Origin: an uncultured Mycoplasmatota bacterium
GTDB lineage: Bacteria; Bacillota_I; Bacilli_A; RF39; UBA660
Assembly: GCA_900546745.1 (NCBI GenBank)
Contig: URDT01000001.1
Location: 22,122 to 86,121, forward strand
Direction: 5' to 3'
DNA: 64,000 nt
The position numbers were made by a program, and so were the translations under genes. Shown here in pieces: positions 9,607-18,123 of the stretch. The first letter of the stretch is position 1. Each line of letters starts with the position of its first letter. The notes beneath the pieces are model-generated. The model had not been told where the DNA came from. It saw nothing but the letters and a program-made list of their open reading frames with translations, and ran no database searches.

Positions 9607-10175
9607 ACGTCTTCTCCTTTAAAATATAGTTTGTCAACAATAGCTAAATAATCAATTCTAGGTTGATATTTAGGTTTTATTAAATAACCTCTTTTTTCAA
9701 AATAATCAACAGGAATTGATTTTCTTGTTTCATTTTCTATAAAAAATAAAAATTGTTCAATAGGAAGCAAAAATATTTTATCATAAAGTACAAAATTTAC
9801 TAGAATAAATCCAATACCACCATGTTCATAGATTTTTTTCAAATGAGTAATTTGATGTTGATGGATATTAGCGATAGGAAAGTACTTTAATTTTGTTTCC
9901 TTTGCTTCAAAGTCAATATATTTTCCTTTGTAGATACCATTGTAATCAGTAGTAGAAGGAATTTTAAAATGTGCCTCTGTAATAACAGCATCTTTTCTTG
10001 ATGGAAAATCAACTTTATTGATTGTAATTGGTGTTGGTTTTTTATAAATAATAGCAGTATTTTCTATTAAATAATATTCATTGGTAATATTAATTTCTGC
10101 TTCAAAATTCATTCCTCTATTTCCATAAGAGATACTATTAGAGGATAATTTTGTAATACCATTTGGATATTTCAT
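9603..10175 (-). CDS. recU: Holliday junction resolvase RecU
   Basis: A 190-residue PD-(D/E)xK resolvase that cuts recombination crossovers and aids chromosome segregation. Recognisable RecU features: MKYPNG at the start, NRGMNFE, KKPTP, STTDYNGIYKGKYIDFEAKE with the catalytic D and E-x-K, HQHQI and the C-terminal PRIDYLAIVDKLYF. Start codon lies behind GGTGG. A minus-strand TATAAT at 10192-10197 is the likely -10. The stop is TGA inside ATGA shared with the PBP gene, which shows that TGA terminates in this chromosome. Confidence 0.94.
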   Translation of the reverse strand: MKYPNGITKLSSNSISYGNRGMNFEAEINITNEYYLIENTAIIYKKPTPITINKVDFPSRKDAVITEAHFKIPSTTDYNGIYKGKYIDFEAKETKLKYFPIANIHQHQITHLKKIYEHGGIGFILVNFVLYDKIFLLPIEQFLFFIENETRKSIPVDYFEKRGYLIKPKYQPRIDYLAIVDKLYFKGEDV

Positions 10176-10320
10176 TTTACCACCAGTTTAATTATACTAT
10201 AAAAAAATTATTTATGCCACATAATAAGAAAGAAAAAAATAAATTCTAAATATCACTAGTTTTGTCGAAACCCATGCAAAATCTAAAGATGTCTGCTAGA
10301 CTAGATTCAAGAGGTGAGTC

Positions 10321-10419
10321 ATGAACTATTATAATCAAATCAATGAATTGATGAATGAGATGTTAGATGATATCAAATATATTAAAAAAGCTACTTTTTT
10401 ACAAGCAATTGAAAAGTAG
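10321..10419 (+). CDS. Possible 32-residue peptide
   Basis: A short frame with a good AGAGGTG site encodes MNYYNQINELMNEMLDDIKY and 12 more residues. Its last codons form the left half of a terminator hairpin, so the RNA may be a small transcript on its own. I do not recognise the peptide; it could also be a chance frame. Confidence 0.3.
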   Translation: MNYYNQINELMNEMLDDIKYIKKATFLQAIEK

Positions 10420-10427
10420 TTTTTTTA
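10386..10427 (+). terminator. Terminator before gpsB
   Basis: AAAA(G)CTACTTTT pairs with AAAAGTAGTTTT across a 13-base loop and runs into seven T. It ends transcription entering from the small frame upstream. Confidence 0.6.
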
Positions 10428-10439
10428 ATTGCAATGAAA

Positions 10440-10468
10440 TTGACAAAATAGACTTTTTTTGAGAGAAT
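10440..10468 (+). promoter_or_regulatory. Probable gpsB promoter
   Basis: A consensus TTGACA at 10440-10445 is followed after 17 bases by GAGAAT, a 4/6 match to the -10 box, about 27 bases ahead of the chosen gpsB start. Confidence 0.45.
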
Positions 10469-10494
10469 ATTATTGGAATTGTGAGGTGTCTTTT

Positions 10495-10818
10495 ATGTAT
10501 CAAGATCGAATTTTACTAACATGCAAAGATATTTTAGAAAAAGAGTTCAAGATTGATACCCGTGGATACCGCCCACAAGAGGTTGATAAATTCTTAGATG
10601 CAATTATTAGAGATTATGAGGAATTCTTTAAAATTATCAAAGAAATAGAAAATGATAAAAAGGAACTAATTGAAGATAATATCAAATTGAAACAAGAAAT
10701 TAGAAATCTTCATACAAAAATGGATGTTCTAAAAGAAGGATCGAATCGCGAAGTGACAAATGCAGATATTTTAAGAAGATTATCTAACTTAGAAAAATAT
10801 ATTTATAATGAGAAATAA
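10495..10818 (+). CDS. gpsB: Cell-cycle protein GpsB (DivIVA family)
   Basis: A 107-residue protein with the DivIVA/GpsB membrane-binding N-terminus (LTCKDILEKEFKIDTRGYRP, QEVDKFLD) followed by a coiled coil and a short C-terminal helix (ADILRRLSNLEKYIY) matching GpsB hexamerisation domains. GpsB shuttles class A PBPs between side wall and septum. The start at 10495 is preferred over an ATG 12 codons earlier because GAGGTG lies just in front of it. The gene sits directly before rnpB, as in Bacillus subtilis. Confidence 0.9.
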   Translation: MYQDRILLTCKDILEKEFKIDTRGYRPQEVDKFLDAIIRDYEEFFKIIKEIENDKKELIEDNIKLKQEIRNLHTKMDVLKEGSNREVTNADILRRLSNLEKYIYNEK

Positions 10819-11172
10819 TATTTTGACAAACGCTGTATTCTTTGTAATATAGAGGAAAGTCCATGCTCGCAAAGTCTGTGATGACTTTAGTGTTCGTGCC
10901 TAGGGAAAAAATAACCTAGGGTGATTTTTTCAACGGCTCCGAAATAACCTAAGTCTTTTGATATGGTTAGATTAGGTATAAAAGTGCCATAGTGACGAAG
11001 AAACTAGAAATAGTGGAAATGGAACGAGGTAAACCCCACGAGCGAGAAACCCAAATTTTGGTAGGGGAGCCCGGTAGAATAGAATTAAGAATATTCGAGG
11101 GATCAAGGAAACTTGATAGATAAATGTTTGTCGCCTGCTTGTCAGGAACAGAACATGGCTTATAAAATATTA
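10816..11172 (+). ncRNA. rnpB: RNase P RNA, bacterial type B
   Basis: Conserved type B blocks are visible: GAGGAAAGTCCATGCTCGC near 10852, AGTGTTCGTGCCTAGG, AGTGCCATAGTGACGAAG, GGAACGAGGTAAACCC, GAGCGAGAAACCCAAATTTT, GGTAGGGGA and GAACATGGCTTA near the 3' end. P1 pairs TAATATTTT (10816-10824) with AAAATATTA (11164-11172), and P2 pairs GACAAAC with GTTTGTC. The TTGACA just inside the 5' end is therefore helix, not promoter. The 5' strand of P1 begins on the gpsB stop codon. Confidence 0.95.
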
Positions 11173-11201
11173 TTTATTTTGAGAATGAAAGAGGTGACAA
11201 T

Positions 11202-11678
11202 ATGAAAGAAATTGGTGAGGCGTTAAAAGAAGCTAGAGAAAATATAGGACTATCTATTGAAGAAGTTGCTAGTGATTTAAAATTAAGACCAAGCCAAATC
11301 GAAAATATTGAAACCGGTAATATAGATGCTTTCAAAGATGTGTTTTATTTAAAATATTTTATTCGTGACTATTCTAAATATTTAGGATTAAGTTATGAAG
11401 ACATGATTGATGAGTTTAATGAGTATTTATTTGATTATACTTCAAAAATATCATTAGATGATATTAAAAAGGCAAAAAAGAAAGCAGAACGAAATCAAGC
11501 AAAAAAAGATAAAAGAATAGCATCACCTTATACAATCGAGAGAAGAAAAAAAATAAACTTAAAAATTGTATTATTAGTTTTTTTATCTATATTAGCTATG
11601 TTGATGCTTGTTTTTATTGTAAAACAGGTTGTTAATAATACAGAATCTAATCAACCAATTGATAATGTAATTAGATAG
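11202..11678 (+). CDS. RodZ/YmfM-like membrane-anchored helix-turn-helix protein
   Basis: A 158-residue protein: N-terminal HTH_25 domain (EIGEALKEARENIGLSIEE, LKLRPSQIENIETGN, YLKYFIRDYSKYLGL), a basic linker and one transmembrane helix (IVLLVFLSILAMLMLVFIV, near 122-142). RodZ-type proteins couple the cell-shape machinery to the membrane; this one has almost no extracytoplasmic domain. AAGAGGTGACAATATG gives a clear start. Its place before pgsA matches Bacillus ymfM. Confidence 0.82.
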   Translation: MKEIGEALKEARENIGLSIEEVASDLKLRPSQIENIETGNIDAFKDVFYLKYFIRDYSKYLGLSYEDMIDEFNEYLFDYTSKISLDDIKKAKKKAERNQAKKDKRIASPYTIERRKKINLKIVLLVFLSILAMLMLVFIVKQVVNNTESNQPIDNVIR

Positions 11679-11687
11679 GAGATATTT

Positions 11688-12278
11688 ATGAATTTACCTA
11701 ACAAAATAACATTTAGTAGAATTTTACTTTCATTTCTTATAATCATCATTTTATTATTTCCATTTGATGCTTCTGGAATAGAACTTCCTAAATTATTTAT
11801 TGATGAGTCTATTGTTATTGACTTAAAATATATTGTTGCTGGAGTTTTATTTATAGTTGCTTCATTAACAGATTTTGTGGATGGAAGATTAGCAAGAAAA
11901 TATAATATGGTAACAGATTTAGGAAAAATGTTAGATGCTATAGCAGATAAGGTTTTAGTGAACTCCGTGTTAATTATATTAGCTTCTTCAGGTTTTATTT
12001 CACCAATTATTCCAGTTGTTATCATTGTTAGAGATAGTATTGTAAATTCAATAAAGATGGTTGCTGGAAGCAAAGGAGAAGTAGTGGCAGCTATAAAATC
12101 AGGAAAAATTAAAACTGCTTGTTTAATGACAGGAATCGTACTTACATTATTTTATAATTTACCATTTGAATTGTTTAATATTCGTGTATCTGATGCATTA
12201 CTAATTGTAGCTTGTGTACTTTCTATTATATCCGCAATTCAGTATTATGAAATGAACAAAAAATATATATTTGAATAG
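11688..12278 (+). CDS. pgsA: CDP-diacylglycerol--glycerol-3-phosphate 3-phosphatidyltransferase
   Basis: A 196-residue integral membrane enzyme making phosphatidylglycerophosphate. The CDP-alcohol phosphotransferase signature appears as DFVDGRLARKYNMVTDLGKM followed by LDAIADK, carrying the catalytic aspartates, and several hydrophobic helices surround it. It lies 9 bases after the RodZ-like gene with a GGAGAT site. In Bacillus cinA normally separates pgsA from recA; here cinA is absent. Confidence 0.93.
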   Translation: MNLPNKITFSRILLSFLIIIILLFPFDASGIELPKLFIDESIVIDLKYIVAGVLFIVASLTDFVDGRLARKYNMVTDLGKMLDAIADKVLVNSVLIILASSGFISPIIPVVIIVRDSIVNSIKMVAGSKGEVVAAIKSGKIKTACLMTGIVLTLFYNLPFELFNIRVSDALLIVACVLSIISAIQYYEMNKKYIFE

Positions 12279-12304
12279 GCCAATAAAGAATTGGCTTATT
12301 TTTA
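12277..12304 (+). terminator. Terminator after pgsA
   Basis: GCCAA and TTGGC around an AATAAAG-type loop, followed by TTATTTTT, immediately after the stop codon. It separates pgsA from recA. Confidence 0.7.
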
Positions 12305-12378
12305 AATACTAAAATCCAAAATTATCCATTTGAAAAATTTAAAAAATTATTGTTTAATATAATTAAAGTTAACATTTT

Positions 12379-12392
12379 CGAACAAAAGTTCG
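12379..12392 (+). promoter_or_regulatory. LexA/DinR SOS box of recA
   Basis: CGAACAAAAGTTCG is a palindromic GAAC-N4-GTTC site, matching the Bacillus-type LexA box. It sits 10 bases upstream of the recA -35 hexamer, so LexA should repress recA until DNA damage. Confidence 0.9.
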
Positions 12393-12401
12393 TAAAATAC
12401 A

Positions 12402-12430
12402 TTGACTTTGAAAAAAACATATTATATAAT
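12402..12430 (+). promoter_or_regulatory. recA promoter
   Basis: TTGACT at 12402-12407 and a perfect TATAAT at 12425-12430, 17-base spacing, 27 bases before the recA start. Confidence 0.88.
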
Positions 12431-12456
12431 GTGATTGTACTGATAGGAGGATTACA

Positions 12457-13479
12457 ATGGTTAAACAATCAACAGATAAAACATTAGATCAAGTATTGTC
12501 TGATATAGAAAAACAATTTGGAAAAGGTGCAGTTATGAAATTGGGAGATAATGAACACATGGATATAGAAACTATTCCGAGCGGTTCACTATCACTAGAC
12601 ATAGCTTTAGGAATAGGTGGTTATCCTAAAGGTAGAATTGTAGAAATTTATGGACCAGAATCAAGTGGTAAAACAACATTTGCATTACATGCAATCGCAG
12701 AAGCTCAAAAAACTGGTGGCCGTGCTGCTTTTATTGATGCAGAACATGCGTTAGATCCACAATATGCTGCTAAAATAGGTGTAAATATTAATGATTTATT
12801 ATTATCACAACCAGATAATGGTGAACAGGCACTTGAAATTTGCGAAGCATTGGTTCGTAGTGGTGCAATTAGTGTAATTGTAATTGATTCTGTTGCTGCT
12901 TTAGTTCCTCAAGCTGAAATTGAAGGTGAAATGGGAGATACTCATGTAGGTTTACAAGCAAGATTAATGAGTCAGGCTTTAAGAAAGTTATCGGGAATTA
13001 TTAATAAAACAAATACAATAGCAATTTTTATCAATCAACTTAGAGAAAAAGTTGGTGTAATGTTTGGAAACCCAGAAACAACACCTGGTGGTCGTGCTTT
13101 GAAATTTTATTCATCAGTTCGATTAGAAATTAGACGTTCGGAACAAATTAAAGATGGAACAGATGTAATTGGAAATAAGACTTCTATTAAAGTTGTTAAA
13201 AATAAAATGGCGCCACCTTTTAAAAGTTGTGTAGTAGATATTATGTATGGTGAAGGTGTTTCTAAAGAAGGAGAATTAATTGATTTAGCTAGTGAAGCCA
13301 AAATTATAGAAAAAACAGGAGCATGGTATTCTTACAATGGTGAAAAATTAGGACAAGGAAAAGAAAATGTAAAAGCATTATTAAAATCAAAGCCTGATAT
13401 GACTAATGAAATAGAACAACTAGTTCGTGACCATTTTGATATTAGCTCAAAGAAAAAAGAAAGCACAAAAAGTGAATAG
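12457..13479 (+). CDS. recA: Recombinase RecA
   Basis: A 340-residue RecA: Walker [10 protein letters not shown] (residues 66-74), Walker [11 protein letters not shown], loop L1 [20 protein letters not shown] and the L2/[20 protein letters not shown] region are all intact. It forms filaments on single-stranded DNA for strand exchange and triggers LexA self-cleavage. AGGAGG lies 6 bases ahead of the ATG. The SOS box and promoter directly upstream support normal damage induction. Confidence 0.98.
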   Translation: MVKQSTDKTLDQVLSDIEKQFGKGAVMKLGDNEHMDIETIPSGSLSLDIALGIGGYPKGRIVEIYGPESSGKTTFALHAIAEAQKTGGRAAFIDAEHALDPQYAAKIGVNINDLLLSQPDNGEQALEICEALVRSGAISVIVIDSVAALVPQAEIEGEMGDTHVGLQARLMSQALRKLSGIINKTNTIAIFINQLREKVGVMFGNPETTPGGRALKFYSSVRLEIRRSEQIKDGTDVIGNKTSIKVVKNKMAPPFKSCVVDIMYGEGVSKEGELIDLASEAKIIEKTGAWYSYNGEKLGQGKENVKALLKSKPDMTNEIEQLVRDHFDISSKKKESTKSE

Positions 13480-13497
13480 TAATCACTTTTTTGTTTT
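13467..13497 (+). terminator. recA terminator
   Basis: AAAAGTGA and TCACTTTT pair around ATAGTAA; the stop codon lies in the loop and a T-rich run follows. Confidence 0.8.
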
Positions 13498-13551
13498 TAT
13501 TAGGAATGATAGTTTATTGAGGTACAAATTTAATAGTCATTTTTATTTTTC

Positions 13552-13580
13552 TTGACTTATTGTTTGATTTTATCTACAAT
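13552..13580 (+). promoter_or_regulatory. rny promoter
   Basis: TTGACT at 13552-13557 and TACAAT at 13575-13580 with 17-base spacing, about 57 bases before the rny start. Confidence 0.75.
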
Positions 13581-13636
13581 GATAATAGTAGGATTATATC
13601 TTACAAGTTACAAAAATTTTGAATGGAGGTTATTTT

Positions 13637-15190
13637 ATGAATGAAATGATTTTCTCCATTTTACTAGTCTTAATTGGATTCTTTATAGGAACAATTGCAA
13701 TTATTATTGTGAATTATTTAAGAGGAATTTCCACTACTTCCAAAATAGATAAAATGTTAGAAAATGCTAAAAAAGAGTCAGAAAGAATAAAAAGAGATAG
13801 CATTTTAGAAACAAAAGAAGAAACTTATCGCATGAAGACAGATGCTGAAAAAGAAATCAAAGAGAAAAAACAAGAAGTCAAAGAAACAGAAGAAAGACTA
13901 TTAGCTCGTGAAAATAATATTGATCGTAGAGACCAAACACTTCAAAATCGAGAACAATTATTGGAAGAACGTGAAAATAATTTAATAGAAAAGCAAAGAG
14001 AAATCCAAAATGAACAAGTGAAAATAGAAGAGATCAAAAATCAACAACTTGAAACATTAGAACAAATTTCAAACGTTTCAAAACAAGAAGCAAAAGATTT
14101 AATTTTAAAGAAAATTGAAGATATGATGAATCTTGAAATTACAGGGTACATCAAGGAACGTGAAGCAGAAGCTAAGTTAGAAGTAGATCGTACAGCAAAA
14201 AGTATGTTAGTAACATGCATGCAAAGATATGCTGGAGATGTTGCAAATGAACAAACCGTTACAGTAGTAAATTTGCCAAATGATGAAATGAAGGGTCGTA
14301 TCATAGGTAGAGAAGGAAGAAATATTCGTACAATTGAAGCTGTTACAGGTGTCGATTTAATTATAGATGATACCCCAGAAGCTATTGTATTATCAAGTTT
14401 CGACCCTTATCGAAGAGAAATTGCCCGTCTAACAATAGAATCACTAATTAAAGATGGACGAATTCATCCAACAAGAATTGAAGAATTATATGATAAAGTT
14501 TCAAATGAAATATTAATTAAAATAAGAGAGTATGGAGAAGAAGCTTTATTTGAACTTGGAATTACTAAAATGGATCCTGAACTAGTAGAATTAGTTGGTA
14601 AATTACATTTTAGAACAAGTTATGGACAAAATGCTTTGCAACATTCTATAGAGGTTGCTAATTTGTCAGGCTTATTAGCAGCAGAATTAGGAGAAAATGT
14701 CGTTTTAGCAAAAAGAGCAGGATTATTGCATGATATAGGAAAATCTATTGACCACGAAATGGAAGGTAGCCATGTTACAATAGGTGGAGAAATTGCTAGA
14801 AAATATAAAGAATCAGAAGTAGTAATTAATGCTATTGAATCCCATCATGGAGATGTAGAAGCTACAAGTGTTATTTCTGTTTTAGTTGCTGTAGCAGATG
14901 CTTTATCAGCATCACGCCCAGGAGCTAGAAACGATTCTTTAGAAAACTATGTAAAAAGATTACAAGAATTGGAAAACATTGCCAATGATAATCCAGGAAT
15001 TGAAAAGGCTTATGCTGTTCAAGCAGGACGTGAAATTCGTGTAATTGTTAAACCAGAAGAAATTGATGATTTGGAAAGTTATCAAATTGCTCGTAATATA
15101 AAAAATCGTATTGAAAATGAAATGCAATACCCTGGTACTATAAAGGTTACGGTTATCAGAGAAACAAGAGCTACAGAAGAAGCAAAATAA
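13637..15190 (+). CDS. rny: Ribonuclease Y
   Basis: A 517-residue membrane-anchored endoribonuclease that starts mRNA decay. It has one N-terminal transmembrane helix ([20 protein letters not shown]), a long charged coiled coil (about residues 25-190), a KH domain ([20 protein letters not shown]) and an HD domain with the catalytic HDIGKS and SHHGD motifs. The start at 13637 follows TGGAGG; an upstream TTG in the same frame lacks a site. Length equals the family norm. Confidence 0.96.
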   Translation: MNEMIFSILLVLIGFFIGTIAIIIVNYLRGISTTSKIDKMLENAKKESERIKRDSILETKEETYRMKTDAEKEIKEKKQEVKETEERLLARENNIDRRDQTLQNREQLLEERENNLIEKQREIQNEQVKIEEIKNQQLETLEQISNVSKQEAKDLILKKIEDMMNLEITGYIKEREAEAKLEVDRTAKSMLVTCMQRYAGDVANEQTVTVVNLPNDEMKGRIIGREGRNIRTIEAVTGVDLIIDDTPEAIVLSSFDPYRREIARLTIESLIKDGRIHPTRIEELYDKVSNEILIKIREYGEEALFELGITKMDPELVELVGKLHFRTSYGQNALQHSIEVANLSGLLAAELGENVVLAKRAGLLHDIGKSIDHEMEGSHVTIGGEIARKYKESEVVINAIESHHGDVEATSVISVLVAVADALSASRPGARNDSLENYVKRLQELENIANDNPGIEKAYAVQAGREIRVIVKPEEIDDLESYQIARNIKNRIENEMQYPGTIKVTVIRETRATEEAK

Positions 15191-15215
15191 TTATTACATT
15201 TGTAATAATTTTTTT
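15189..15215 (+). terminator. rny terminator
   Basis: AATTATTAC / GTAATAATT stem with an ATTT loop and seven T, overlapping the rny stop codon. Confidence 0.8.
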
Positions 15216-15242
15216 GTATAATAAGTTTAAGGAAGTGAATTA

Positions 15243-15701
15243 ATGGAAGGCAAGTATATTATTGTAGAACTAATTCCTACAGCAAGTAATCCAGAATACG
15301 GAGATATTATTCAATTGTCAGCTTTGAAAATTGAAAATTTACAACTAGTGGATCGTTTTGATTATCGCTTAAAAGAAGAATATATTCCTTTACAAGATCT
15401 TGTTCGTATGATTAGCTACGACAAAGATAAATTTATATATAAAGAAACAACTACAGAAATATTAGAAGAATTTGATAAATGGTCAGAAGATATTCCGATA
15501 TTAATTTTGAATAATCAATATACATTAAAATATTTAAAAGAAATAAATAATATAAAAAAAGATATATCTACTTATCTAGATATACCTTATCATGATGATA
15601 TCATTGAAACTATTATGGAAAAATATGAAATAGAACCCAGTAACTATATTGTAGATATTTTATATGAGGCTCTAATTTATAAAAGTAATGAAAACAAATA
15701 A
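15243..15701 (+). CDS. Uncharacterised protein, possibly a degenerate DnaQ-like exonuclease fold
   Basis: A 152-residue soluble protein. Its opening (YIIVELIPTASNPEYGDIIQ, LSALKIEN, VDRFDYRL) follows the pattern of DEDD exonucleases, which read ...D-x-E-T-T-G...GDxIIQxGA...F. The catalytic D-x-E is replaced by V-E-L here, so it would not cut nucleic acid. A later YHDDIIETIMEKY resembles the place where such enzymes carry D-T. It follows the rny terminator, with a TATAAT at 15217-15222. The fold assignment is inference from weak similarity; function unknown. Confidence 0.5.
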   Translation: MEGKYIIVELIPTASNPEYGDIIQLSALKIENLQLVDRFDYRLKEEYIPLQDLVRMISYDKDKFIYKETTTEILEEFDKWSEDIPILILNNQYTLKYLKEINNIKKDISTYLDIPYHDDIIETIMEKYEIEPSNYIVDILYEALIYKSNENK

Positions 15702-15719
15702 TGGTTTCTTTTTTTTAAT

Positions 15720-15744
15720 AAAAAGTGCTTAAAAAGCACTTTTA
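15720..15744. terminator. Bidirectional terminator
   Basis: AAAAGTGCTT and AAGCACTTTT around two bases, with T runs on both sides, between two convergent genes. Confidence 0.8.
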
Positions 15745-16017
15745 TCTGTAATAATAAGGTCCATAATAAGGTCCATAGTATGGAGCTTGATAATATGGTC
15801 TTGGATAGAAAGCAGGCGCTAATAGTCCCCCAGTAATTCCACCTAATACAAATGGTCCTAAAAATCCCCCAGCAAAGCGATTATCTTGAGACATACTTGG
15901 CATAAATGATGAGTTAGAAATTGAAGATTGACGTGGCATAGTCATACTTGAACTCATCATAGGTCCATTCATAGAACTAGGCATAGATTGATTCATTGAT
16001 TGATAACTAGAATACAT
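15742..16017 (-). CDS. Small Met/Ser-rich protein with Gly-rich hydrophobic core and Tyr-rich tail
   Basis: A 91-residue protein starting at 16017 behind AAAGGAGA. The first half is rich in Ser, Met and Gln (MNQSMPSSMNGPMMSS), the middle is a glycine-rich hydrophobic stretch (GGFLGPFVLGGITGGLLAP) and the end repeats PYYGPYYGPYYYR. Proteins of this composition occur near the surface or spore coat of Bacillota, but I cannot assign it. It is divergent from the M29 peptidase, the two starts 52 bases apart. Confidence 0.65.
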   Translation of the reverse strand: MYSSYQSMNQSMPSSMNGPMMSSSMTMPRQSSISNSSFMPSMSQDNRFAGGFLGPFVLGGITGGLLAPAFYPRPYYQAPYYGPYYGPYYYR

Positions 16018-16069
16018 GATAATTCTCCTTTCATAATATTTTATGAGAGAAATTAGAAAGGGTGAAACA

Positions 16070-17176
16070 ATGAATGAAATAAAAAAATTAAGTAGTATTA
16101 TAATCAATGATTCATTAAAGGTAAGGAGGAATGAAAAAGTTTTAATTATTAGTGATACTGATAAGCCAGCTTTATTAATAAAAGAATTCATTAAAAATAT
16201 TAGTAAAAATGAAGGAATACCATTTGTAGAAATACTATTCCCTAGTATTGAATCACTATTATTAGAAAAAACAACAGAAGAAAGAATTAAACAAATTTCA
16301 ATTATTGAAGAACAAAAAATTAACAATTTTGATACTTTTATCTATATTAAATATACTAAGAATGAATTCGAAACGATAGATATTGATCCACAGATTTTAA
16401 AAAATAAAGGAAATGCTTTAGAAAAAATAAATCAAACTAGAGTAAATGAAAGAAAATGGATATTATTGAATTATCCTTCTGAACTAGATGCTTATAAAGC
16501 AAAAATGAATACTGATAAATATTTTCAATATGCTTTAGAAGTAATGACTGTGGACTATAATCAAATGAAGCAAGATATCATTCCATTATTAAAATTGATG
16601 GAAAAAACGGATAAAGTCCGCATTCTATCTCCAAATACAGATTTAACTTTTAGTATTAAAGATATTCCAATTATTCCTTGTTGTGGAGAATGTAATATTC
16701 CTGATGGTGAAATATATACAGCCCCAGTAAAAAATTCAGTAAATGGTATCATTACATACAATGTACCAAGTGTTTATCATGGAAATATGTATCATAATAT
16801 TCAATTAACTTTTGAAAATGGAAAAATTATTCAAGCTACTAGCGATGATAATAATAATCGATTAAATGAAATATTTAATACCGATGATGGTAGTAGATAT
16901 GTAGGAGAATTTTCGCTAGGACTAAATCCTAAAATATTACACCCTGTTGGTAATATTTTATATGATGAAAAAATAATAGGAAGCCTCCATTTTACGCCAG
17001 GATCTTCTTACTATAATGCTTATAATGGAAACAACTCAGCCATTCATTGGGATTTAGTATTAATTCAAAGAAAAGAATATGGAGGAGGAGAAATTTATTT
17101 TGATGATATATTAATTAGAAAAGATGGAATGTTCGTCTTACCAGAATTACAACATTTAAATTATCTTTCAAAATAG
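16070..17176 (+). CDS. Aminopeptidase, M29 family (AmpS/PepS-like)
   Basis: A 368-residue metalloaminopeptidase. Family motifs include CGECNIPDGEIYTAPVK (metal-binding glutamates), GIITYNVPSVYHG, GSRYVGEFSLGLNP, GSLHFTPGSSY and the C-terminal NSAIHWDLV with His and Asp ligands. Members are cytoplasmic dimeric exopeptidases that trim N-terminal residues. AAAGGGTGA precedes the start at 16070; an ATG nine codons earlier overlaps that site and is less likely. No signal peptide. Confidence 0.87.
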   Translation: MNEIKKLSSIIINDSLKVRRNEKVLIISDTDKPALLIKEFIKNISKNEGIPFVEILFPSIESLLLEKTTEERIKQISIIEEQKINNFDTFIYIKYTKNEFETIDIDPQILKNKGNALEKINQTRVNERKWILLNYPSELDAYKAKMNTDKYFQYALEVMTVDYNQMKQDIIPLLKLMEKTDKVRILSPNTDLTFSIKDIPIIPCCGECNIPDGEIYTAPVKNSVNGIITYNVPSVYHGNMYHNIQLTFENGKIIQATSDDNNNRLNEIFNTDDGSRYVGEFSLGLNPKILHPVGNILYDEKIIGSLHFTPGSSYYNAYNGNNSAIHWDLVLIQRKEYGGGEIYFDDILIRKDGMFVLPELQHLNYLSK

Positions 17177-17197
17177 TCAAAAATGACTATTTTTTTC
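17171..17197 (+). terminator. Terminator after the M29 peptidase
   Basis: AAATAGTCA / TGACTATTT with an AAAA loop and a T run, beginning at the stop codon. Confidence 0.8.
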
Positions 17198-17220
17198 ATA
17201 TATTTTAGTAAGGTGATGTC

Positions 17221-18063
17221 ATGTATAAAATATTTAGAAATATAGGAATCTTAGCCCTTGTTTTAGTGAGTTTTTTATATACAGAAAGAATTGTAAGTGT
17301 TGTAAAAGATTATGATAATATTATGATTGAAATAAAACAAAATAAAAATCAATATCGAATCGACCCTATAGAAGCCACTATTACAGAAAATACTATAATT
17401 CCTGGTGTAAAAGGAAAAGAAGTGGATGTAGAAAAAAGCTATGCCAAAATGAAAAAGTATGGTAAATTTGAACCTACTTTATTAGCATATACAAAAATTA
17501 ATCCACAAAATTTATTAAAAGATCATTTAGACAAAATGATTAGAAAGGGAAATTCTTCTAAGAAAATGGTATCAATTATATTTGAATTAAATAATATTGA
17601 TGAAATTGATTCCATCTTAAAAATATTAGAAACTAATAATATAAAAGGAAATTTTTTCATTGATAGTACATGGATTGGAAATAATGAAAAGACTATTATT
17701 GAATTAGTAAAAAATGGACATATAATAGGAAACCTAAGTTATAAAGGCGATTATACAAATTCTAAATTTATGGAATTAGATAACATTATAAAAAAAATAG
17801 CAGGTCAAAAAGTAAGCTATTGTTATTTGAATGAATATAATAAACAAGTATTAGATATATGTTCAAAGCAAGGGGATTATACAATCTATCCTGATATTAT
17901 TATAAAAAATAATATGCTTGTTGATGTGAAAAAAAATTTAGTTTCAGGTAGTATTATTAGTGTGAAAAATATTAACAAAGATCTAGATTTAGAGTTATTA
18001 ATACAATATATCAAAAGTAAGGGAATGGAAATTGTAAATTTAAGAACTCTTTTAAGTGAATAA
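17221..18063 (+). CDS. Membrane-anchored protein resembling an inactive polysaccharide deacetylase
   Basis: A 280-residue protein with one N-terminal transmembrane helix (about residues 7-24) and an exported C-terminal domain. KKMVSIIFELNNIDEIDSI, LKILETNNIKGNFFID and LVKNGHIIGNLSYKGDYT align by eye with NodB/CE4 deacetylases, where the strands read SLTFDDG, ATFFV and GHEIGNHT/SYSH. The Asp-Asp pair is Glu-Leu here and the metal-binding His of HxxxH are absent, so catalysis is unlikely. It may be a cell-wall binding or regulatory relative. AAGGTGATGTC supports the start. Confidence 0.6.
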   Translation: MYKIFRNIGILALVLVSFLYTERIVSVVKDYDNIMIEIKQNKNQYRIDPIEATITENTIIPGVKGKEVDVEKSYAKMKKYGKFEPTLLAYTKINPQNLLKDHLDKMIRKGNSSKKMVSIIFELNNIDEIDSILKILETNNIKGNFFIDSTWIGNNEKTIIELVKNGHIIGNLSYKGDYTNSKFMELDNIIKKIAGQKVSYCYLNEYNKQVLDICSKQGDYTIYPDIIIKNNMLVDVKKNLVSGSIISVKNINKDLDLELLIQYIKSKGMEIVNLRTLLSE

Positions 18064-18067
18064 ATGA

Positions 18068-18096
18068 TTGACATTCATTCATTAATTTTATATACT
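18068..18096 (+). promoter_or_regulatory. Strong promoter for the coiled-coil gene
   Basis: A perfect TTGACA at 18068-18073 and TATACT at 18091-18096, 17 bases apart, starting right after the previous stop codon and 28 bases before the next start. Confidence 0.8.
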
Positions 18097-18123
18097 ATAA
18101 ACCGTTTAGTTTGGGGGATATAT

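Noticed and set aside
10822..10850. rnpB promoter at TTGACA
   Set aside because: The hexamer pairs with GTTTGTC near the 3' end as helix P2 and P1 starts upstream of it, so it is inside the RNA.
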